From assembly GCF_002223055.1 (NCBI RefSeq), contig NZ_NKFL01000006.1, positions 3,038,001 to 3,102,000 of the forward strand: a stretch of DNA of 64,000 nt, in the 5' to 3' direction. This document shows positions 53,079-63,279 of the stretch, one piece after another; positions within the stretch are counted from its first letter, which is position 1; every line of letters starts with the position of its first letter. The position numbers and the translations under genes are program-made. The notes beneath the pieces are model-generated. The model worked only from the letters and a program-made list of their open reading frames with translations, searched no databases and was not told where the DNA came from. This DNA is from Burkholderia sp. HI2500. Lineage in GTDB: Bacteria > Pseudomonadota > Gammaproteobacteria > Burkholderiales > Burkholderiaceae.

Positions 53079-53999
53079 TCAGCCGAGCGTTTCGTTGACC
53101 GCGCGCTGCAGGCACGTGACGAATTGCGTGACGGCCGGCGTGGGCAGCAGGTCGCGCCGCGCGATGATCGACAGGTCGAAGCGCGGCATGGCTTCGTCGA
53201 GTTCGGCCGTGCGAATGCCCAGCGGCGCGACCATCGCGGCGAGCGGGCGCGTGAAGCAGCCGATCACGTCCGAGCGCGCGACGAGCCCGAGCGTCACCGC
53301 GAACGACATCGGCGAGCGCAGCAAACGTTTGGGCAGCGGCAGCCCGTGCGCCTCGAACATCCCGACCATCACACTGTGCGGAAACTGCTCGGCACCGACG
53401 GTGACGATCCACTCGGCATCGAGCAATGCCTCTAACCGGCGGGCATGCGCAAGCGGGTGGCCTTCGCGCATCACGACGGTGAATTCGGTCGACAGCAGCG
53501 GCGATTGCGTGAAATCGCGGTCGAGCGCGGGCACATGGTGCATCGCAGCGATGTCGAGCGTGCCGTTGCGCAACTGCGCGAGCGCGTCGGGCACCGTCAC
53601 TTCCTCGAGATGCAGGCTCACGTTCGGCATCGACTGGCGAAACGCCGTCACCGCGTGCGGCAGCGCGGTCAGCGCGATCGACGGCATCGTGCCGACCGCC
53701 ACGCGCCCCGACATCTCGCCTTTCACCTGCTCGACGGCCTCGACCGTGCGGCGGATGTCGCCGAGCAGCTGCTCGGCGCGCGGCAGCAGCGCATGGCCGC
53801 ACGCGGTCAGCTCGACGCCGCGCACGCTGCGCGCGAGCAGTTCCGCGTTGAGCGCCGTTTCGAGCTCGCGGATCGTATGCGTGACCGCGGGCTGCGTGAC
53901 GCCAAGTTCGCGCGCGGCGGCGCGCAGGCTCTTGTGATGCGCGGCGGAGACGAATGCCTGGAGCTGCGCGAGGTTCAGGGGGTTGCGGATGCGGGTCAT
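53079..53999 (-). CDS. LysR-type transcriptional regulator
   Basis: A 306-residue regulator with the winged helix (LAQLQAFVSAAHHKSLRAAARELGVTQPAVTHTIRELE) and an effector domain (GRVAVGTMPSIALTALPHAV; AALDRDFTQSPLL-like region) of the GltC/CatM-like subgroup. ATG 53999. No gene is clearly divergent from it, so the target is not evident; the basic amino-acid binding protein lies downstream on the same strand, 227 bp away. Confidence 0.9.
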   Translation of the reverse strand: MTRIRNPLNLAQLQAFVSAAHHKSLRAAARELGVTQPAVTHTIRELETALNAELLARSVRGVELTACGHALLPRAEQLLGDIRRTVEAVEQVKGEMSGRVAVGTMPSIALTALPHAVTAFRQSMPNVSLHLEEVTVPDALAQLRNGTLDIAAMHHVPALDRDFTQSPLLSTEFTVVMREGHPLAHARRLEALLDAEWIVTVGAEQFPHSVMVGMFEAHGLPLPKRLLRSPMSFAVTLGLVARSDVIGCFTRPLAAMVAPLGIRTAELDEAMPRFDLSIIARRDLLPTPAVTQFVTCLQRAVNETLG

Positions 54000-54220
54000 C
54001 GATCGGGTCCGGTTGGCGCGACGCTGTGGCGGGCGACGGGGTGTAGCGGAATTTGATTGCAATCCTGAAGGTTGCGTGCGCATGGGGTTGCGGCGCCGTG
54101 GCTCGGGCAGGCGGCAGGTGCGGCCGTGGCCGCGACGGCGATCGTCGTCGGGCTGGTCGTGATCAAGCCGTTTCGATGCCGGTAGCCTGCACGTGCCGCA
54201 ATGGCAGGTGCGGCGAGGCC

Positions 54221-54814
54221 CTACGCCAGCGCCATTTCGACAGCCGTCAGCGTGCGGCGCCGAATCCAGCCGCTCGCCATCCGGATCGCGAGCCAGTACG
54301 GCATGAACAGCAGCCGCGTGCGGGCGGTCGGGCAATGCACGAAGGTTTCGGTGCGCAGCAGGTGCGCACCCGACGCGAGCCCGACGACTTCGAAGCTGAG
54401 CACCAGCTTCGCATCGCGCGGATCGTCGTGCCGCATGAACGCCGCCGCGTCGGCGATCTTCAGCACGCCGAGATCCGGGCGCCAGAAGCGGCCGATCAGG
54501 CCGAGCGACAGCGACGTCTCGTCACGATGCAGCGGGGTGAACGCATGGAGGCCGAAGCGTTCGCGTTCGACGCGTGTGGTGCCGGGGCGCAGCGACGCGG
54601 CAACGACTGCCGGGAATTCGCGGACGTTGAGCAGCGCGTCGACGATCGGATCCGTGCGCATGTCGAGCGTGGCGACCGTGTCGATGATGCGCGCCGGCGC
54701 GGCATCGATCGGCTTCGATTCGTGCACTTCGTAGAAGCCGAACGACGGGATGAACGGCGGCTTGTGCGCCGACGTCCGGGTGCTCGATTCGGAGACGATG
54801 CCGAGCGCGTTCAT
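54221..54814 (-). CDS. Conserved hypothetical protein, possible START/SRPBCC-like fold
   Basis: A 197-residue soluble protein. PIDAAPARIIDTVATLDMRT and the following strands resemble a ligand-cavity (polyketide-cyclase/START-like, DUF2867-type) arrangement, and the end LLFMPYWLAIRMASGWIRRR has the aromatic helix common in that group. This is only a fold-level guess. ATG 54814 follows CGGGAGCCCCC. It lies alone between a LysR gene and the purine permease terminator. Confidence 0.6.
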   Translation of the reverse strand: MNALGIVSESSTRTSAHKPPFIPSFGFYEVHESKPIDAAPARIIDTVATLDMRTDPIVDALLNVREFPAVVAASLRPGTTRVERERFGLHAFTPLHRDETSLSLGLIGRFWRPDLGVLKIADAAAFMRHDDPRDAKLVLSFEVVGLASGAHLLRTETFVHCPTARTRLLFMPYWLAIRMASGWIRRRTLTAVEMALA

Positions 54815-54884
54815 GGGGGCTCCCGAAGGCAAAGCCCGATCGTAGCACCGGGGGCGGATTCGCGTCGCACTGCGCCCCATCAAC

Positions 54885-54915
54885 AAAAAAAGCCTGGAAA
54901 CTTGCGTTCCCAGGC
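54885..54915 (-). terminator. Terminator downstream of the purine permease
   Basis: GCCTGG-N12-CCAGGC followed by seven T residues on the reverse strand, about 90 bp after the permease stop. Confidence 0.8.
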
Positions 54916-55004
54916 CTGGAGACCATCAACGATGATGGTGGAGGAGACGATGTCGTCCCGATGCGCGCCGTCCTTCTGCCGGCGACGTCGCGCACGATTC
55001 GCGG

Positions 55005-56393
55005 TCAGATCGCCCAGCCGCCGAGATAGAACGTGACGAGCACGGCCGCGATGAGCACGGTGCCGACGTTGAGCTTGCGGAATTCGCCGCTGGCGATGCG
55101 GCCGATCACGAGCGTCGAGAAGCCGAGCATGATGCCCGTCACGATGTTCGCGGTCAGCACGATGAACACCGCGCACACGAGGCCCGACATCGCGTCGACC
55201 ATGTCGTCCATGTGCAGCTTGCTCACGCTGCCGAGTATCAGCAGGCCGACGTACATCAGCGCCGGTGCGGTGGCGTACGACGGCACGAGGCCCGCGAGCG
55301 GCGAGAAGAACATCACGACGAGGAACAGCAGGCCGACCACGGCGGCCGCGAGGCCCGTCTTCGCGCCGGCGGCCACGCCGACGCTCGACTCGATGTAGGC
55401 TGCCGCCGGCGCACCGCCGAGGAAGCCGGAGAAGATCGAGCTGAGCGAGTCGGCGGTCAGTGCACGGCCGCCGTTGATGATGCGGCCGTTCTCGTCGAGC
55501 TGGCCGGCCTGGCCCGCGACCGCGCGGATCGTGCCGGTCGCGTCGAACACGGCGGTCATCACCAGCGCCAGCACGCTCGGCAGCACGGCCATCGACAGCG
55601 CGCCCTTGATGTCCATCGCGCCGATCAGCGACGCATGGCCCGGTGCGCTCAGCGACGGCAGCGCGAAGATGCCGTGGTACTTCACGCTCGGATCGAAGAC
55701 CAGCCCGAAGATCGAGATCGCGATCACGACGAGCAGGATGCCGCCCGGCACGCGACGCTTCTCGAGGCCGAAGATCGCGGCGAGGCCGATGATCGACATG
55801 ATGACCGGGAACGCGGTGATCTGGCCGAGCGCGACCGGCAGGCCCGCGCCCGGGTTCTTGATCACGAGGCCGACGTCGTTCGACGCGATCAGCAGCAGGA
55901 ACAGGCCGATGCCGATCCCGGTGCCGTGCGCGACGCCCGCGGGCAGGTTGCGCAGGATCCACGAACGCACGCCGGTGACCGAGATGCCGGTAAACACGAG
56001 GCCCATCAGGAACACGGCGCCGAGCGCGACCGTCGGCGACAGTCCCTTGCCGAGCACGAGGCCGAACGCGGTGAACGCGGTCAGCGAGATCGCGCAGCCG
56101 ATCGCGATCGGCAGCTTCGCCCACAGGCCCATCAGCAGCGAACCGAACGCGGTCGTGAGGCAGACCGCGACGAACACGGCGCTCGTGTCGAAGCCGGCCT
56201 TGCCGAACATGCCGGGGACGACGAACACGGAATAGACCATCGCGAGGAAGGTCGTGACGCCGGCAATCACCTCGCGGCGCTGCGTGCTGCCGCGCGACGA
56301 AATGTCGAAGTACCGGTCGATGACTCCCTTGGTGCCAAAGTCAGTTTCTTCCGCGCCGACGCCGACCGTCGGCTGCACCGGGGTATCACTCAT
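55005..56393 (-). CDS. NCS2-family purine permease (AzgA/AdeP type)
   Basis: A 462-residue proton-coupled transporter of 14 helices for adenine, guanine or hypoxanthine. AzgA-type markers: [72 protein letters not shown] and [35 protein letters not shown] (the last a conserved substrate-site segment). ATG 56393 follows AAGGAGCAAGCTC. Single-gene unit. Which purine is carried cannot be read from the sequence. Confidence 0.9.
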   Translation of the reverse strand: MSDTPVQPTVGVGAEETDFGTKGVIDRYFDISSRGSTQRREVIAGVTTFLAMVYSVFVVPGMFGKAGFDTSAVFVAVCLTTAFGSLLMGLWAKLPIAIGCAISLTAFTAFGLVLGKGLSPTVALGAVFLMGLVFTGISVTGVRSWILRNLPAGVAHGTGIGIGLFLLLIASNDVGLVIKNPGAGLPVALGQITAFPVIMSIIGLAAIFGLEKRRVPGGILLVVIAISIFGLVFDPSVKYHGIFALPSLSAPGHASLIGAMDIKGALSMAVLPSVLALVMTAVFDATGTIRAVAGQAGQLDENGRIINGGRALTADSLSSIFSGFLGGAPAAAYIESSVGVAAGAKTGLAAAVVGLLFLVVMFFSPLAGLVPSYATAPALMYVGLLILGSVSKLHMDDMVDAMSGLVCAVFIVLTANIVTGIMLGFSTLVIGRIASGEFRKLNVGTVLIAAVLVTFYLGGWAI

Positions 56394-56922
56394 GAGCTTG
56401 CTCCTTTATCAGCATGCTGAAACGGCCCGTAGCGAACCGTCGTCAGGGTGTCTCGTATCTAGTTGGGATTGTCGGCAACGTCGTGGGGACGAATGACGCG
56501 TGATCCGTGTCGTTCCGTGCGAATCGAAACGATCGCGTGGGTGTCGCGTCGTGCGACGCGTTGTGGTGTCGACCCCGTCACGTGTGCTTTGCCGTAGCGA
56601 AGGTTAGGCGAACCGCCCATCACGTCCCATTGGGGGAAGAGCATGCAGCGCATGTCTCAGCGCTTATATCGGCGTGCAACGGGGCTCTGTCGCGTCGACA
56701 CGCGTGTATACGCCTAGTTCGAATCCGTTAAGGCGATTATTTGAATGCAGGGTCGACGGGCAAGGGGGAAGCGGGGGATGCATCGAAAATTACAAATATC
56801 TTTCATGGTGGCCGGGTAGGCCGGTGGAATCAGGGGCCGGTGACAGGATCCGCCGCCGCGCGCAACCTGCATTCGGACGAGGGCGCCATCGCGCCGAGGC
56901 GGTTTTCGTCGTCGCCCCGGCC
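56394..56922. other. Non-coding gap upstream of the purine permease
   Basis: About 530 bp with no supported gene. A 16-bp palindrome, CGCGTCGTGCGACGCG (56545-56560), lies about 150 bp before the permease start, and an AT-rich patch (56722-56750) follows. I saw no purine riboswitch consensus. Confidence 0.45.
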
Positions 56923-57555
56923 TCAATTGTGCGCGAGATGGTCGAGGTAGGCGCGGAACATGTCGGCCATCGCGTTCGCATACGCGTCGATTTCATCGGG
57001 CGAGCGCTCGCTTTCCGAAAACGCCTTGCCGGCCGCGGTGAGCGTGGTGATGATCAGGTCGCAGGCCAGTTCGCGCGTGGCGTCCGGTGCATCGGGCAGC
57101 GCCTCGCGCATGAACGCCTGGAAGATGCGGTTGCCGGCCGCCTTCGCTTCGTGTGCCTCGGGCGCGTCGCGATAGAGCGGCGCGGCGTCGTCGAGCGCGA
57201 TGCGCATCCGCGCCTCGTCGCATTCCGAACGGATGAACGCGTGAACGGCCGTGCGCAGCCGCTCGGGCGGTGTCCGGTTCACGTCCTCCAGCATCCCGCG
57301 CAGCATCTCGGCCGTCTGCCGCCACTCGTCATGCTGCAGCCGGAACAGCACGGCCGCCTTGTTCGGGAAGTACTGGTACAGCGAGCCGACGCTCACGCCG
57401 GCGCGCTCGGCGACGCGCGCCATCGTGAAGCGCTGCGCGCCTTCGCTCGCCAAAACCTGAACAGCAGCCTGGAGGACGGCCTCGACGAGCTGGGTCGAGC
57501 GAGCCTGCCGAGGCAGCTTGCGCGTGGCAATCCGGGCGTTCGGGCGGTCGGTCAT
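56923..57555 (-). CDS. TetR-family transcriptional regulator
   Basis: A 210-residue repressor: RSTQLVEAVLQAAVQVLASEGAQRFTMARVAERAGVSVGSLYQYFPNKAAVLFRL is the DNA-binding domain; the C-terminal helical domain is of TetR_C type (ECDEARMRIALDDAAPLYRD). Start 57555 gives the usual short N-terminal arm; the frame extends to 57600. It is divergent from an O-methyltransferase gene over 93 bp, and GAATAGT occurs twice 14 bp apart between them, so the methyltransferase is its likely target. Confidence 0.88.
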   Translation of the reverse strand: MTDRPNARIATRKLPRQARSTQLVEAVLQAAVQVLASEGAQRFTMARVAERAGVSVGSLYQYFPNKAAVLFRLQHDEWRQTAEMLRGMLEDVNRTPPERLRTAVHAFIRSECDEARMRIALDDAAPLYRDAPEAHEAKAAGNRIFQAFMREALPDAPDATRELACDLIITTLTAAGKAFSESERSPDEIDAYANAMADMFRAYLDHLAHN

Positions 57556-57648
57556 GCGTGGCTGGCCAATGCGAATAGTAAAACCTGAATAGTTCGTCAT
57601 ATTCTAACCAGGTGCACCGACGCACTCAACCTGAACCCGGAGATTCGC

Positions 57649-58314
57649 ATGACCACCCTGACGCTCGACCCGCTGGCCTCGCTGCTCGCACGCCTGTTCG
57701 ACGAAGCCGACGCCTCGTCGCCCGCGACGAGCCCGGATTTCGCCAGCCTGTCGCGCGACGAGCAGGCGCGGCTGATGCGCAGCAAGACCGACTACACCGA
57801 CTTGTATGCGCGCCTGAAGGACTATCCGCTCGCCGTGTCGCGCGAGACGGGCACGCTGCTGTACATGCTCGCGCGCAGCGGCGGCGCGCGGTCGATCGTC
57901 GAATTCGGCACGTCGTTCGGCATTTCGACGCTGCATCTCGCGGCTGCGCTGCGCGACAACGGCGGCGGCCGGCTGGTCACGAGCGAGTTCGAGCCGTCGA
58001 AGGTCGTGCGGGCGCGGGCGAACCTGGCGGCGGCCGGGCTGGCCGATCTCGTCGAGATTCGCGAGGGCGATGCGCTGCGTACGCTGGCCGCCGATCTGCC
58101 GGATTCGGTCGACCTGCTGCTGCTCGACGGTGCGAAGGCGCTGTATCCGGAGGTGCTTGCACTCGTCGAGCAACGGTTGCGGCCCGGCGCGTTCGTCGTT
58201 GCCGACAATGCCGAGTTCAGCCCCGACTATCTCGCCTACGTGCGCTCGCCGGAGAACGGCTATCTGTCGGTGCCCTTCGGCGGCGATGTCGAGTTGTCGA
58301 TGCGGATCGGCTGA
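57649..58314 (+). CDS. SAM-dependent O-methyltransferase
   Basis: A 221-residue class I methyltransferase (SIVEFGTSFGISTLHLAAALRDNGGGRLVTSEFEPSKVVRARANL, motif I and acidic ribose site; DLLLLDGAKALYPEVL is the metal/catalytic region typical of catechol and caffeoyl-type OMTs). It methylates small aromatic or catechol-like hydroxyls. ATG 57649 follows GGAGATTCGC. TetR control suggests a detoxification or secondary role. Confidence 0.88.
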   Translation: MTTLTLDPLASLLARLFDEADASSPATSPDFASLSRDEQARLMRSKTDYTDLYARLKDYPLAVSRETGTLLYMLARSGGARSIVEFGTSFGISTLHLAAALRDNGGGRLVTSEFEPSKVVRARANLAAAGLADLVEIREGDALRTLAADLPDSVDLLLLDGAKALYPEVLALVEQRLRPGAFVVADNAEFSPDYLAYVRSPENGYLSVPFGGDVELSMRIG

Positions 58315-58438
58315 GTTTTGCGGTACGTGATGACGGCATGCATCCATTCATCAAGAATAGGATGACTGATCAATATGATGCGAGAGACGGACGACACCGC
58401 AGTGACGCCCGTCGCTTCGTGCGCCGCGCCGTCGTGTG

Positions 58439-58975
58439 TTATTTCAGGAACACGTAGCGCGCGAAATACGGGAAGCGGCCGACCGCATGCTCGGTCGAAC
58501 ACGCTGCATCCGGCGGCATGCCGCCCGCGGTATCGAGCCGCTGCACGAAGCGCACGCCGGCGAGCGTGCCGGCCGCGGCTTTCGCGTCCGTTGCGGCCGG
58601 CGTCGCGGCGAGCAGGAGTTGCGGAATGCTGCCCGGGCTTGCGCTTGGCGCTTCCGCGAGTTTCTTGCCGGTAATGCGGCTGCCGTCGAGCGCCTCCCAT
58701 GACGGCCCCGTGCCGTGCCGGACGACGAGCGTGCCGCTCGCGTCGAACAGCATCGCTTCCGGGTGCTGGAACACCCACGCGAGCTTGTGTCCGGCATCGT
58801 AGTCGCACGTGTAGACCTGTAGGCCAGCCGCGGTCGTCGACAGCACGGGCGTGGCCGGCTGCGGCGGCGCGAGGCCGGCGGAGTCGTCGGCGCGGGCGGA
58901 CGACGCGCAGAAGGCGAGTGCAACGCAGGCCACGGCGGCCGGTAGCATGGGGCGTTTCGGGAAGCGGCTTCGCAT
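58439..58975 (-). CDS. DUF3455-containing exported protein
   Basis: A 178-residue secreted protein. Signal peptide (LPAAVACVALAFCASSARA) then GLQVYTCDYDAGHKLAWVFQHPEAMLFDASG, HGTGPSWEALDGSRITGKKLAEAPSASPGSIPQLLLAA and RFVQRLDTAGGMPPDAACSTEHAVGRFPYFARYVFLK, the full DUF3455 pattern with conserved cysteines. Function unknown. ATG 58975 follows AAAGGA at a slightly long distance. Confidence 0.85.
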   Translation of the reverse strand: MRSRFPKRPMLPAAVACVALAFCASSARADDSAGLAPPQPATPVLSTTAAGLQVYTCDYDAGHKLAWVFQHPEAMLFDASGTLVVRHGTGPSWEALDGSRITGKKLAEAPSASPGSIPQLLLAATPAATDAKAAAGTLAGVRFVQRLDTAGGMPPDAACSTEHAVGRFPYFARYVFLK

Positions 58976-59152
58976 GGCGAGGCATCCTTTCGGGTCGGGT
59001 GACGGGTATTCGTCGACGAACCCGTAAACGCTAGACGCCAATTGCACCGGCTGCAATGCGCAAATGGCAATCTTGGCGATAGCCGTTGCGATTGCGCGCG
59101 GCCCGGGATGCTCGGCCGTGGGTTGACGCGGCCGCGCCTGCCCGATTCAACC

Positions 59153-60157
59153 TCAAACCGGGCCAACCGGCGTCGGTGCCTGCGCGGCAATCAGGCGTTC
59201 GGCCTTCAGCACATCCCACAGCTCGGCCGGGATCGACATCGCCGCGAGACGCAGGTTGTCGTCGATGCGATCGGGCCGGCTCGCGCCGGGGATCGCGGCC
59301 GCGACGGCCGGGTGCGCGAGCGAGAATTGCAGCGCCACCGCGCGGACATCGACGCCGAATCGTTCGCAGATCCGGCGGATGCGCGCGACGCGGTCGAGCA
59401 TGGCCTGCGTGGCCGGCTGATACTCGTAGTGAGTGCCGCCCGCGAGCACGCCCGAGTTGTACGGGCCGCCGACGATGATCCCCAGCCCGCGCGCGGCGCT
59501 TTCCGGCATCAGTCGTTCGAGCGCGCCGGCATGGTCGAGCAGCGTGTAGCGCCCGGCGAGCAGGAAACCGTCGGGGTCCGCACGTTCGAGCGCGAGTTCA
59601 CACGGCTCGACGCGGTTCACGCCGAGGCCCCATCCCTGGATCACCTTCTCGTCGCGCAGCCGCGTAAGCGCCTTGGCCGCGCCCGACATCGCGACGTCGA
59701 ACACGTCGCGCCATGCGTCGCCGTGAAAGTCGACGGCCGGGTCGTGAATCCACACGGTGTCGAGCCGGTCGGTGCGCAGCCGCGCGAGGCTCGCGTCGAT
59801 CGAGCGCAGCGTGCCGTCCTCGGTGTAGTCGTAGACGATCCGGTTCGGCAGCCCGTGGCGGAACAGGCCGCCTTTTTCGCCGAGATCGCGTTGCGATGCG
59901 TCCTCGTGTTCGTCGAGGACGAGCCGGCCGACCTTGGTGCCGAGCGAATACGCGTCGCGTGGGCGGCCCGCGAGCGCTTCGCCGAGGCGCAGCTCGGCGA
60001 GGCCGGCGCCATACAGCGGCGCGGCGTCGAAGTAGCGGATACCGCTGTCCCACGCTGCGTCGACCGTGGCCAGCGCTTCTTCGTGCGGGATGTCCCGGTA
60101 CATGTTGCCCAGCGGCGCGGTGCCGAAACCCAGGCGGGAAGGGAGCGTGATTCTCAT
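59153..60157 (-). CDS. Aldo/keto reductase (pyridoxal/D-threo-aldose dehydrogenase-like)
   Basis: A 334-residue AKR barrel. Catalytic set visible: Asp in DSGIRYFDAAPLYG, Tyr in YDAAPLYGAG, and Lys in GTKVG; His in WIHDPAVDFHG. It resembles L-fucose/D-threo-aldose dehydrogenases and pyridoxal 4-dehydrogenase. ATG 60157. It begins a codirectional redox cluster that runs to the window end; with 22 bp between it and the OYE gene, the two are probably cotranscribed. Confidence 0.87.
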   Translation of the reverse strand: MRITLPSRLGFGTAPLGNMYRDIPHEEALATVDAAWDSGIRYFDAAPLYGAGLAELRLGEALAGRPRDAYSLGTKVGRLVLDEHEDASQRDLGEKGGLFRHGLPNRIVYDYTEDGTLRSIDASLARLRTDRLDTVWIHDPAVDFHGDAWRDVFDVAMSGAAKALTRLRDEKVIQGWGLGVNRVEPCELALERADPDGFLLAGRYTLLDHAGALERLMPESAARGLGIIVGGPYNSGVLAGGTHYEYQPATQAMLDRVARIRRICERFGVDVRAVALQFSLAHPAVAAAIPGASRPDRIDDNLRLAAMSIPAELWDVLKAERLIAAQAPTPVGPV

Positions 60158-60179
60158 GGGCAGTCTCGGGTAGGCCGAT

Positions 60180-61295
60180 TCAGGCCGCGGCCTGGGCCAG
60201 CGTCGGATAGTCGGTCAGCCCGCGCTCGCCGCCGCCGAACAGCGTGTTGCGGTCGTGCGGTGTGAGCGCGGCACCGGTGCGCAGCCGCTCGGGCAGGTCG
60301 GGGTTCGCGACGAACGGGCGGCCGAACGCGACGAGGTCGGCCCAGCCGGCGGCGATCGCTTCGCGTGCGCGCTCGGCGGTGTACGCGCCGGCATAGATCA
60401 GCACGCCCGGGAACGCGGCGCGCAGTTGCCGCTTGAATTCGACCGGCATCAACGGCGCGTCGTCCCAGTCGGCTTCCGCGATGTGCAGGTAGCCGACACC
60501 GAGTTCGCCGAGCAGCGTTGCAGCGGCGAGGTAGGTCGTTTCCGGATCGGCGTCGACGCAGCCGTTCAGTGTCGTCAGCGGCGCGAGGCGGATGCCGACG
60601 CGCGACGCGTCGCCCGTGCCGTCGATCAGCGCCTGCGTGACTTCGCGCAGGAAGCGCAGCCGGTGTTCGAGCGAACCGCCGTACGCATCGGTGCGCGTGT
60701 TCGCATTCGAGTCGATGAACTGGTTCACGAGATAGCCGTTCGCGCCGTGCAGCTCGACACCGTCGAAGCCGGCCTCGATCGCATGGCGCGCGGCGGCGCG
60801 GTATTGATCGACGATCTCGCCGATTTCGTCGATCGTCAGCGCGCGCGGCTCGGACGCCTGCACGAAGCCCGGCGTGCTGCCGTCTTCACCGGCGATGAAC
60901 ACGTTCACGCCTTTCGCCTGGAGCGGCGACGACGACACCGGCTGCCGGCCACCCAGCAGGCTCGTGTGGCTCAGCCGGCCGACGTGCCACAGCTGCGCGA
61001 AGATCCGGCCGTGCGCCGCATGCACGGCGTCCGTCACCTTGCGCCAGCCGGCGACCTGCGACGGCGTGTGAATGCCGGGCGTCCATGCGTAGCCCTTGCC
61101 GAGCGGCGCGATATAAGTGCCTTCGCTGACGATCAGGCCCGCGCTCGCGCGCTGCGCGTAATACGCGGCCATCAGTTCGTTGGCTTCGTCGCCGGGCTGG
61201 CTGGCGCGCGAGCGCGTCATCGGCGGCATCACGATGCGGTTCGGCAGCGTCAGCGCGCCGAGTCGCAGCGGTTGGAAAAGCGGGTCCTGGGTCAT
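60180..61295 (-). CDS. Old Yellow Enzyme-type alkene reductase (NemA-like)
   Basis: A 371-residue FMN ene-reductase (LPNRIVMPPMTRSRA; ELHGANGYLVNQF with the His-x-x-Asn substrate pair; GRPFVANPDLPERL as the C-terminal FMN loop). It reduces activated C=C bonds of enals, enones, maleimides and nitro compounds with NADPH. ATG 61295; the frame extends to 61544, but this gives the usual MTQDPLFQPL start. Second gene of the redox cluster. Confidence 0.92.
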   Translation of the reverse strand: MTQDPLFQPLRLGALTLPNRIVMPPMTRSRASQPGDEANELMAAYYAQRASAGLIVSEGTYIAPLGKGYAWTPGIHTPSQVAGWRKVTDAVHAAHGRIFAQLWHVGRLSHTSLLGGRQPVSSSPLQAKGVNVFIAGEDGSTPGFVQASEPRALTIDEIGEIVDQYRAAARHAIEAGFDGVELHGANGYLVNQFIDSNANTRTDAYGGSLEHRLRFLREVTQALIDGTGDASRVGIRLAPLTTLNGCVDADPETTYLAAATLLGELGVGYLHIAEADWDDAPLMPVEFKRQLRAAFPGVLIYAGAYTAERAREAIAAGWADLVAFGRPFVANPDLPERLRTGAALTPHDRNTLFGGGERGLTDYPTLAQAAA

Positions 61296-61366
61296 GGTGC
61301 TGATGTCCTGTCGGTGCCGCGGCCTTCGGGCCGCGGTGAATCCAATGTGAGTGGCGGGTGGTGCGG

Positions 61367-62173
61367 TCAGTCCCACTTCGGCGCGAGGCCGGCCGGGTCG
61401 ACTTCGCGGCCGTTGCGTTCGAGCGCGGCGATCTGCGCCATGTCTTCGTCGGTCAGGCGCAGCGTCTGCGCGAGCAGGTTGCTCGCGAGGTTCTCGCGCT
61501 TCGTCGACGACGGGATCACCGAGTAGCCGAGCTGCAGCGCCCACGCGAGCGCGACCTGGGCGGGCGTCGCATCGTGACGCTGCGCGATCGCGCCGATCAC
61601 CGGATCGCCGAGCACCTTGCCGTATGCGAGCGTCATGTACGACGTGACGTGGATGCCTTCGGCGTTCAGGAATTCGACGAGCTTGCGGTTCTGCAGGTAC
61701 GGGCTCAGCTCGATCTGGTTCGTCGCGATCGCGTCCTTGCCGACCGCCGCGATCGCTTCCTTCGTCAGGGCGATGTTGAAGTTCGAGATGCCGATCCGGC
61801 GCGTGAGGCCCTGCGCCTTCGCATCGGCGAGCGCGGTCATGAACGTGTCGAGTGCGACGCCGTTGTCGGGGGCCGGCCAGTGGATCAGCGTCAGGTCGAC
61901 ATGGTCGGTGCGCAGCTTGCGCAGGCTTTCCTCGAGGCTCGGCACGAGCTTGTCCGGTGCATAGTGGTCGACCCAGATCTTGGTCGTGAGGAACAGCTCG
62001 TCGCGGCGCACGCCCGATGCGGCGATCGCTTCGCCGACTTCGGCTTCGTTGCCGTAGATCTGCGCGGTGTCGATCGCGCGGTAGCCGACTTCGAGGCCGT
62101 TGCGGACCGAGTCGATGACCGTCTGGCCTTGCAGTCGGAACGTACCGAGGCCGAATGCGGGAATCTTGCTCAT
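61367..62173 (-). CDS. 2,5-diketo-D-gluconate reductase-like aldo/keto reductase
   Basis: A 268-residue AKR5-type enzyme: [21 protein letters not shown] carries catalytic Asp and Tyr, FLTTKIWVD the Lys, LIHWPAPD the His, and [14 protein letters not shown] the NADPH site. It is close to DkgB, which reduces 2,5-diketogluconate and methylglyoxal. ATG 62173 follows AGGAGCACCTG. It probably detoxifies reactive carbonyls along with its neighbours. Confidence 0.9.
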   Translation of the reverse strand: MSKIPAFGLGTFRLQGQTVIDSVRNGLEVGYRAIDTAQIYGNEAEVGEAIAASGVRRDELFLTTKIWVDHYAPDKLVPSLEESLRKLRTDHVDLTLIHWPAPDNGVALDTFMTALADAKAQGLTRRIGISNFNIALTKEAIAAVGKDAIATNQIELSPYLQNRKLVEFLNAEGIHVTSYMTLAYGKVLGDPVIGAIAQRHDATPAQVALAWALQLGYSVIPSSTKRENLASNLLAQTLRLTDEDMAQIAALERNGREVDPAGLAPKWD

Positions 62174-62306
62174 CAGGTGCTCCTGGGAGAGTGGAACAGG
62201 TTCGCTATGGAAGTCATTCTGGCGTTTCGGATTGGTGAGATAAACGCCGTTGCAGGTCAAAAATATTTGATCTGGAATCAAGTATCGGGAGCGGCTCGGG
62301 GCGGTG

Positions 62307-63266
62307 TCATGCAGCGCGTATCCGTGCGTTTTCATCCGCGTGGAACACCGGCAGCACCTCTGCCGCGATCTCGGCCATCGTCTCGTCGAGCGGACGCAGG
62401 TTGCGGCGGAAATGCAGGCCGATGTGCCGCACACCCGCGTCGCGCATGGCCGCCAGCTCCCCGATGAGCGCGAGACGCCCCGCGCGGGCGCCGAAGCGGT
62501 GACGCTGCAGCGGCGTGTGCGGGTCGTCCGCGAGGTCGAGGTGGAGGAAGCTCACGTACGGCTTGTCGCCGGCCACCGCGCGCCAGTTCGCGGCGCGCTG
62601 CCGGTGGTCGTCCGGCGTGCCGGGATACGCGAGGCAGCCGTCCATGTGTTCGCCGATCCACGCGGGCGTTTGCTGCGCGAGACCCGCGACGAGCAGCGGC
62701 AGCGGCGCACGGGCGGCGGGCAGCACGTCGAGACCGGGCGGCAGATGCCCGCGCGCGCCGTCGCGCAGCAGCGCGATCTGGTCGCGGAAATTCGTGCCGC
62801 GTGATGCGAAGTCGCGGCCGAACAGCGGATATTCGACCGGCCGGTCGCCGCTGGCGACGCCGAGCAGCAGGCGGCCGCCGCTCAGTTCCTGGATCGACGC
62901 GGCCGATTTCAGCGTGAGCAGCGGCTCGCGCAGCGGCAGCACGACGGCCGCCGTGCCGAGCAGGATGTCGTTCGTGATGCCGGCGAGGTAGCCGAGATAC
63001 GAGAAGGTTTCGAACACCTGCGCGGCGTCGCCGAACGCCGGGTCGTACACCGGTACGTCGCGCACCCAGAGCGCACGGAAGCCGAGCGTGTCGGCCCGTT
63101 GCGCGAGCGTCGCGTGGCGCGCGAGGTCGGGTACGCCGGGGTAGCGACGGTCGTGCTGGCGCTTCGCGTTGCCGGCCGGCGACCAGTCGTTGTCGAGCGG
63201 CAGTTCGATGCCGATGCTGAAGCCGCCGTCGGCCAGTTTGTCGAGTGCGGTGAATGAAGTGGACAT
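62307..63266 (-). CDS. LLM-class flavin-dependent oxidoreductase
   Basis: A 319-residue luciferase-like TIM barrel ([63 protein letters not shown]), the alkanal/F420- or FMN-dependent monooxygenase family. In Burkholderia such proteins usually use FMN. Start ATG 63266 follows CGGAGCCCGACC. It is 13 bp downstream of the MoaF-like gene, so they are probably one transcript. Confidence 0.87.
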   Translation of the reverse strand: MSTSFTALDKLADGGFSIGIELPLDNDWSPAGNAKRQHDRRYPGVPDLARHATLAQRADTLGFRALWVRDVPVYDPAFGDAAQVFETFSYLGYLAGITNDILLGTAAVVLPLREPLLTLKSAASIQELSGGRLLLGVASGDRPVEYPLFGRDFASRGTNFRDQIALLRDGARGHLPPGLDVLPAARAPLPLLVAGLAQQTPAWIGEHMDGCLAYPGTPDDHRQRAANWRAVAGDKPYVSFLHLDLADDPHTPLQRHRFGARAGRLALIGELAAMRDAGVRHIGLHFRRNLRPLDETMAEIAAEVLPVFHADENARIRAA

Positions 63267-63279
63267 GGTCGGGCTCCGT

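Noticed and set aside
56700..56730. Sequence AGTTCGAATCCG that resembles a tRNA T-loop
   Set aside because: No matching D-arm, anticodon arm or acceptor stem pairs around it; not a tRNA.
56394..56922. Possible purine riboswitch before the purine permease
   Set aside because: No purine aptamer core (paired loops with the conserved T/C junction bases) was found; the gap is better explained as promoter DNA.
57573..57613. Dyad ACCTG...CAGGT and direct repeat GAATAGT as an operator for the TetR gene
   Set aside because: The dyad arms are only five bases with mismatched interior and the repeat is short; too weak to list as a separate site, although regulation from this region is likely.
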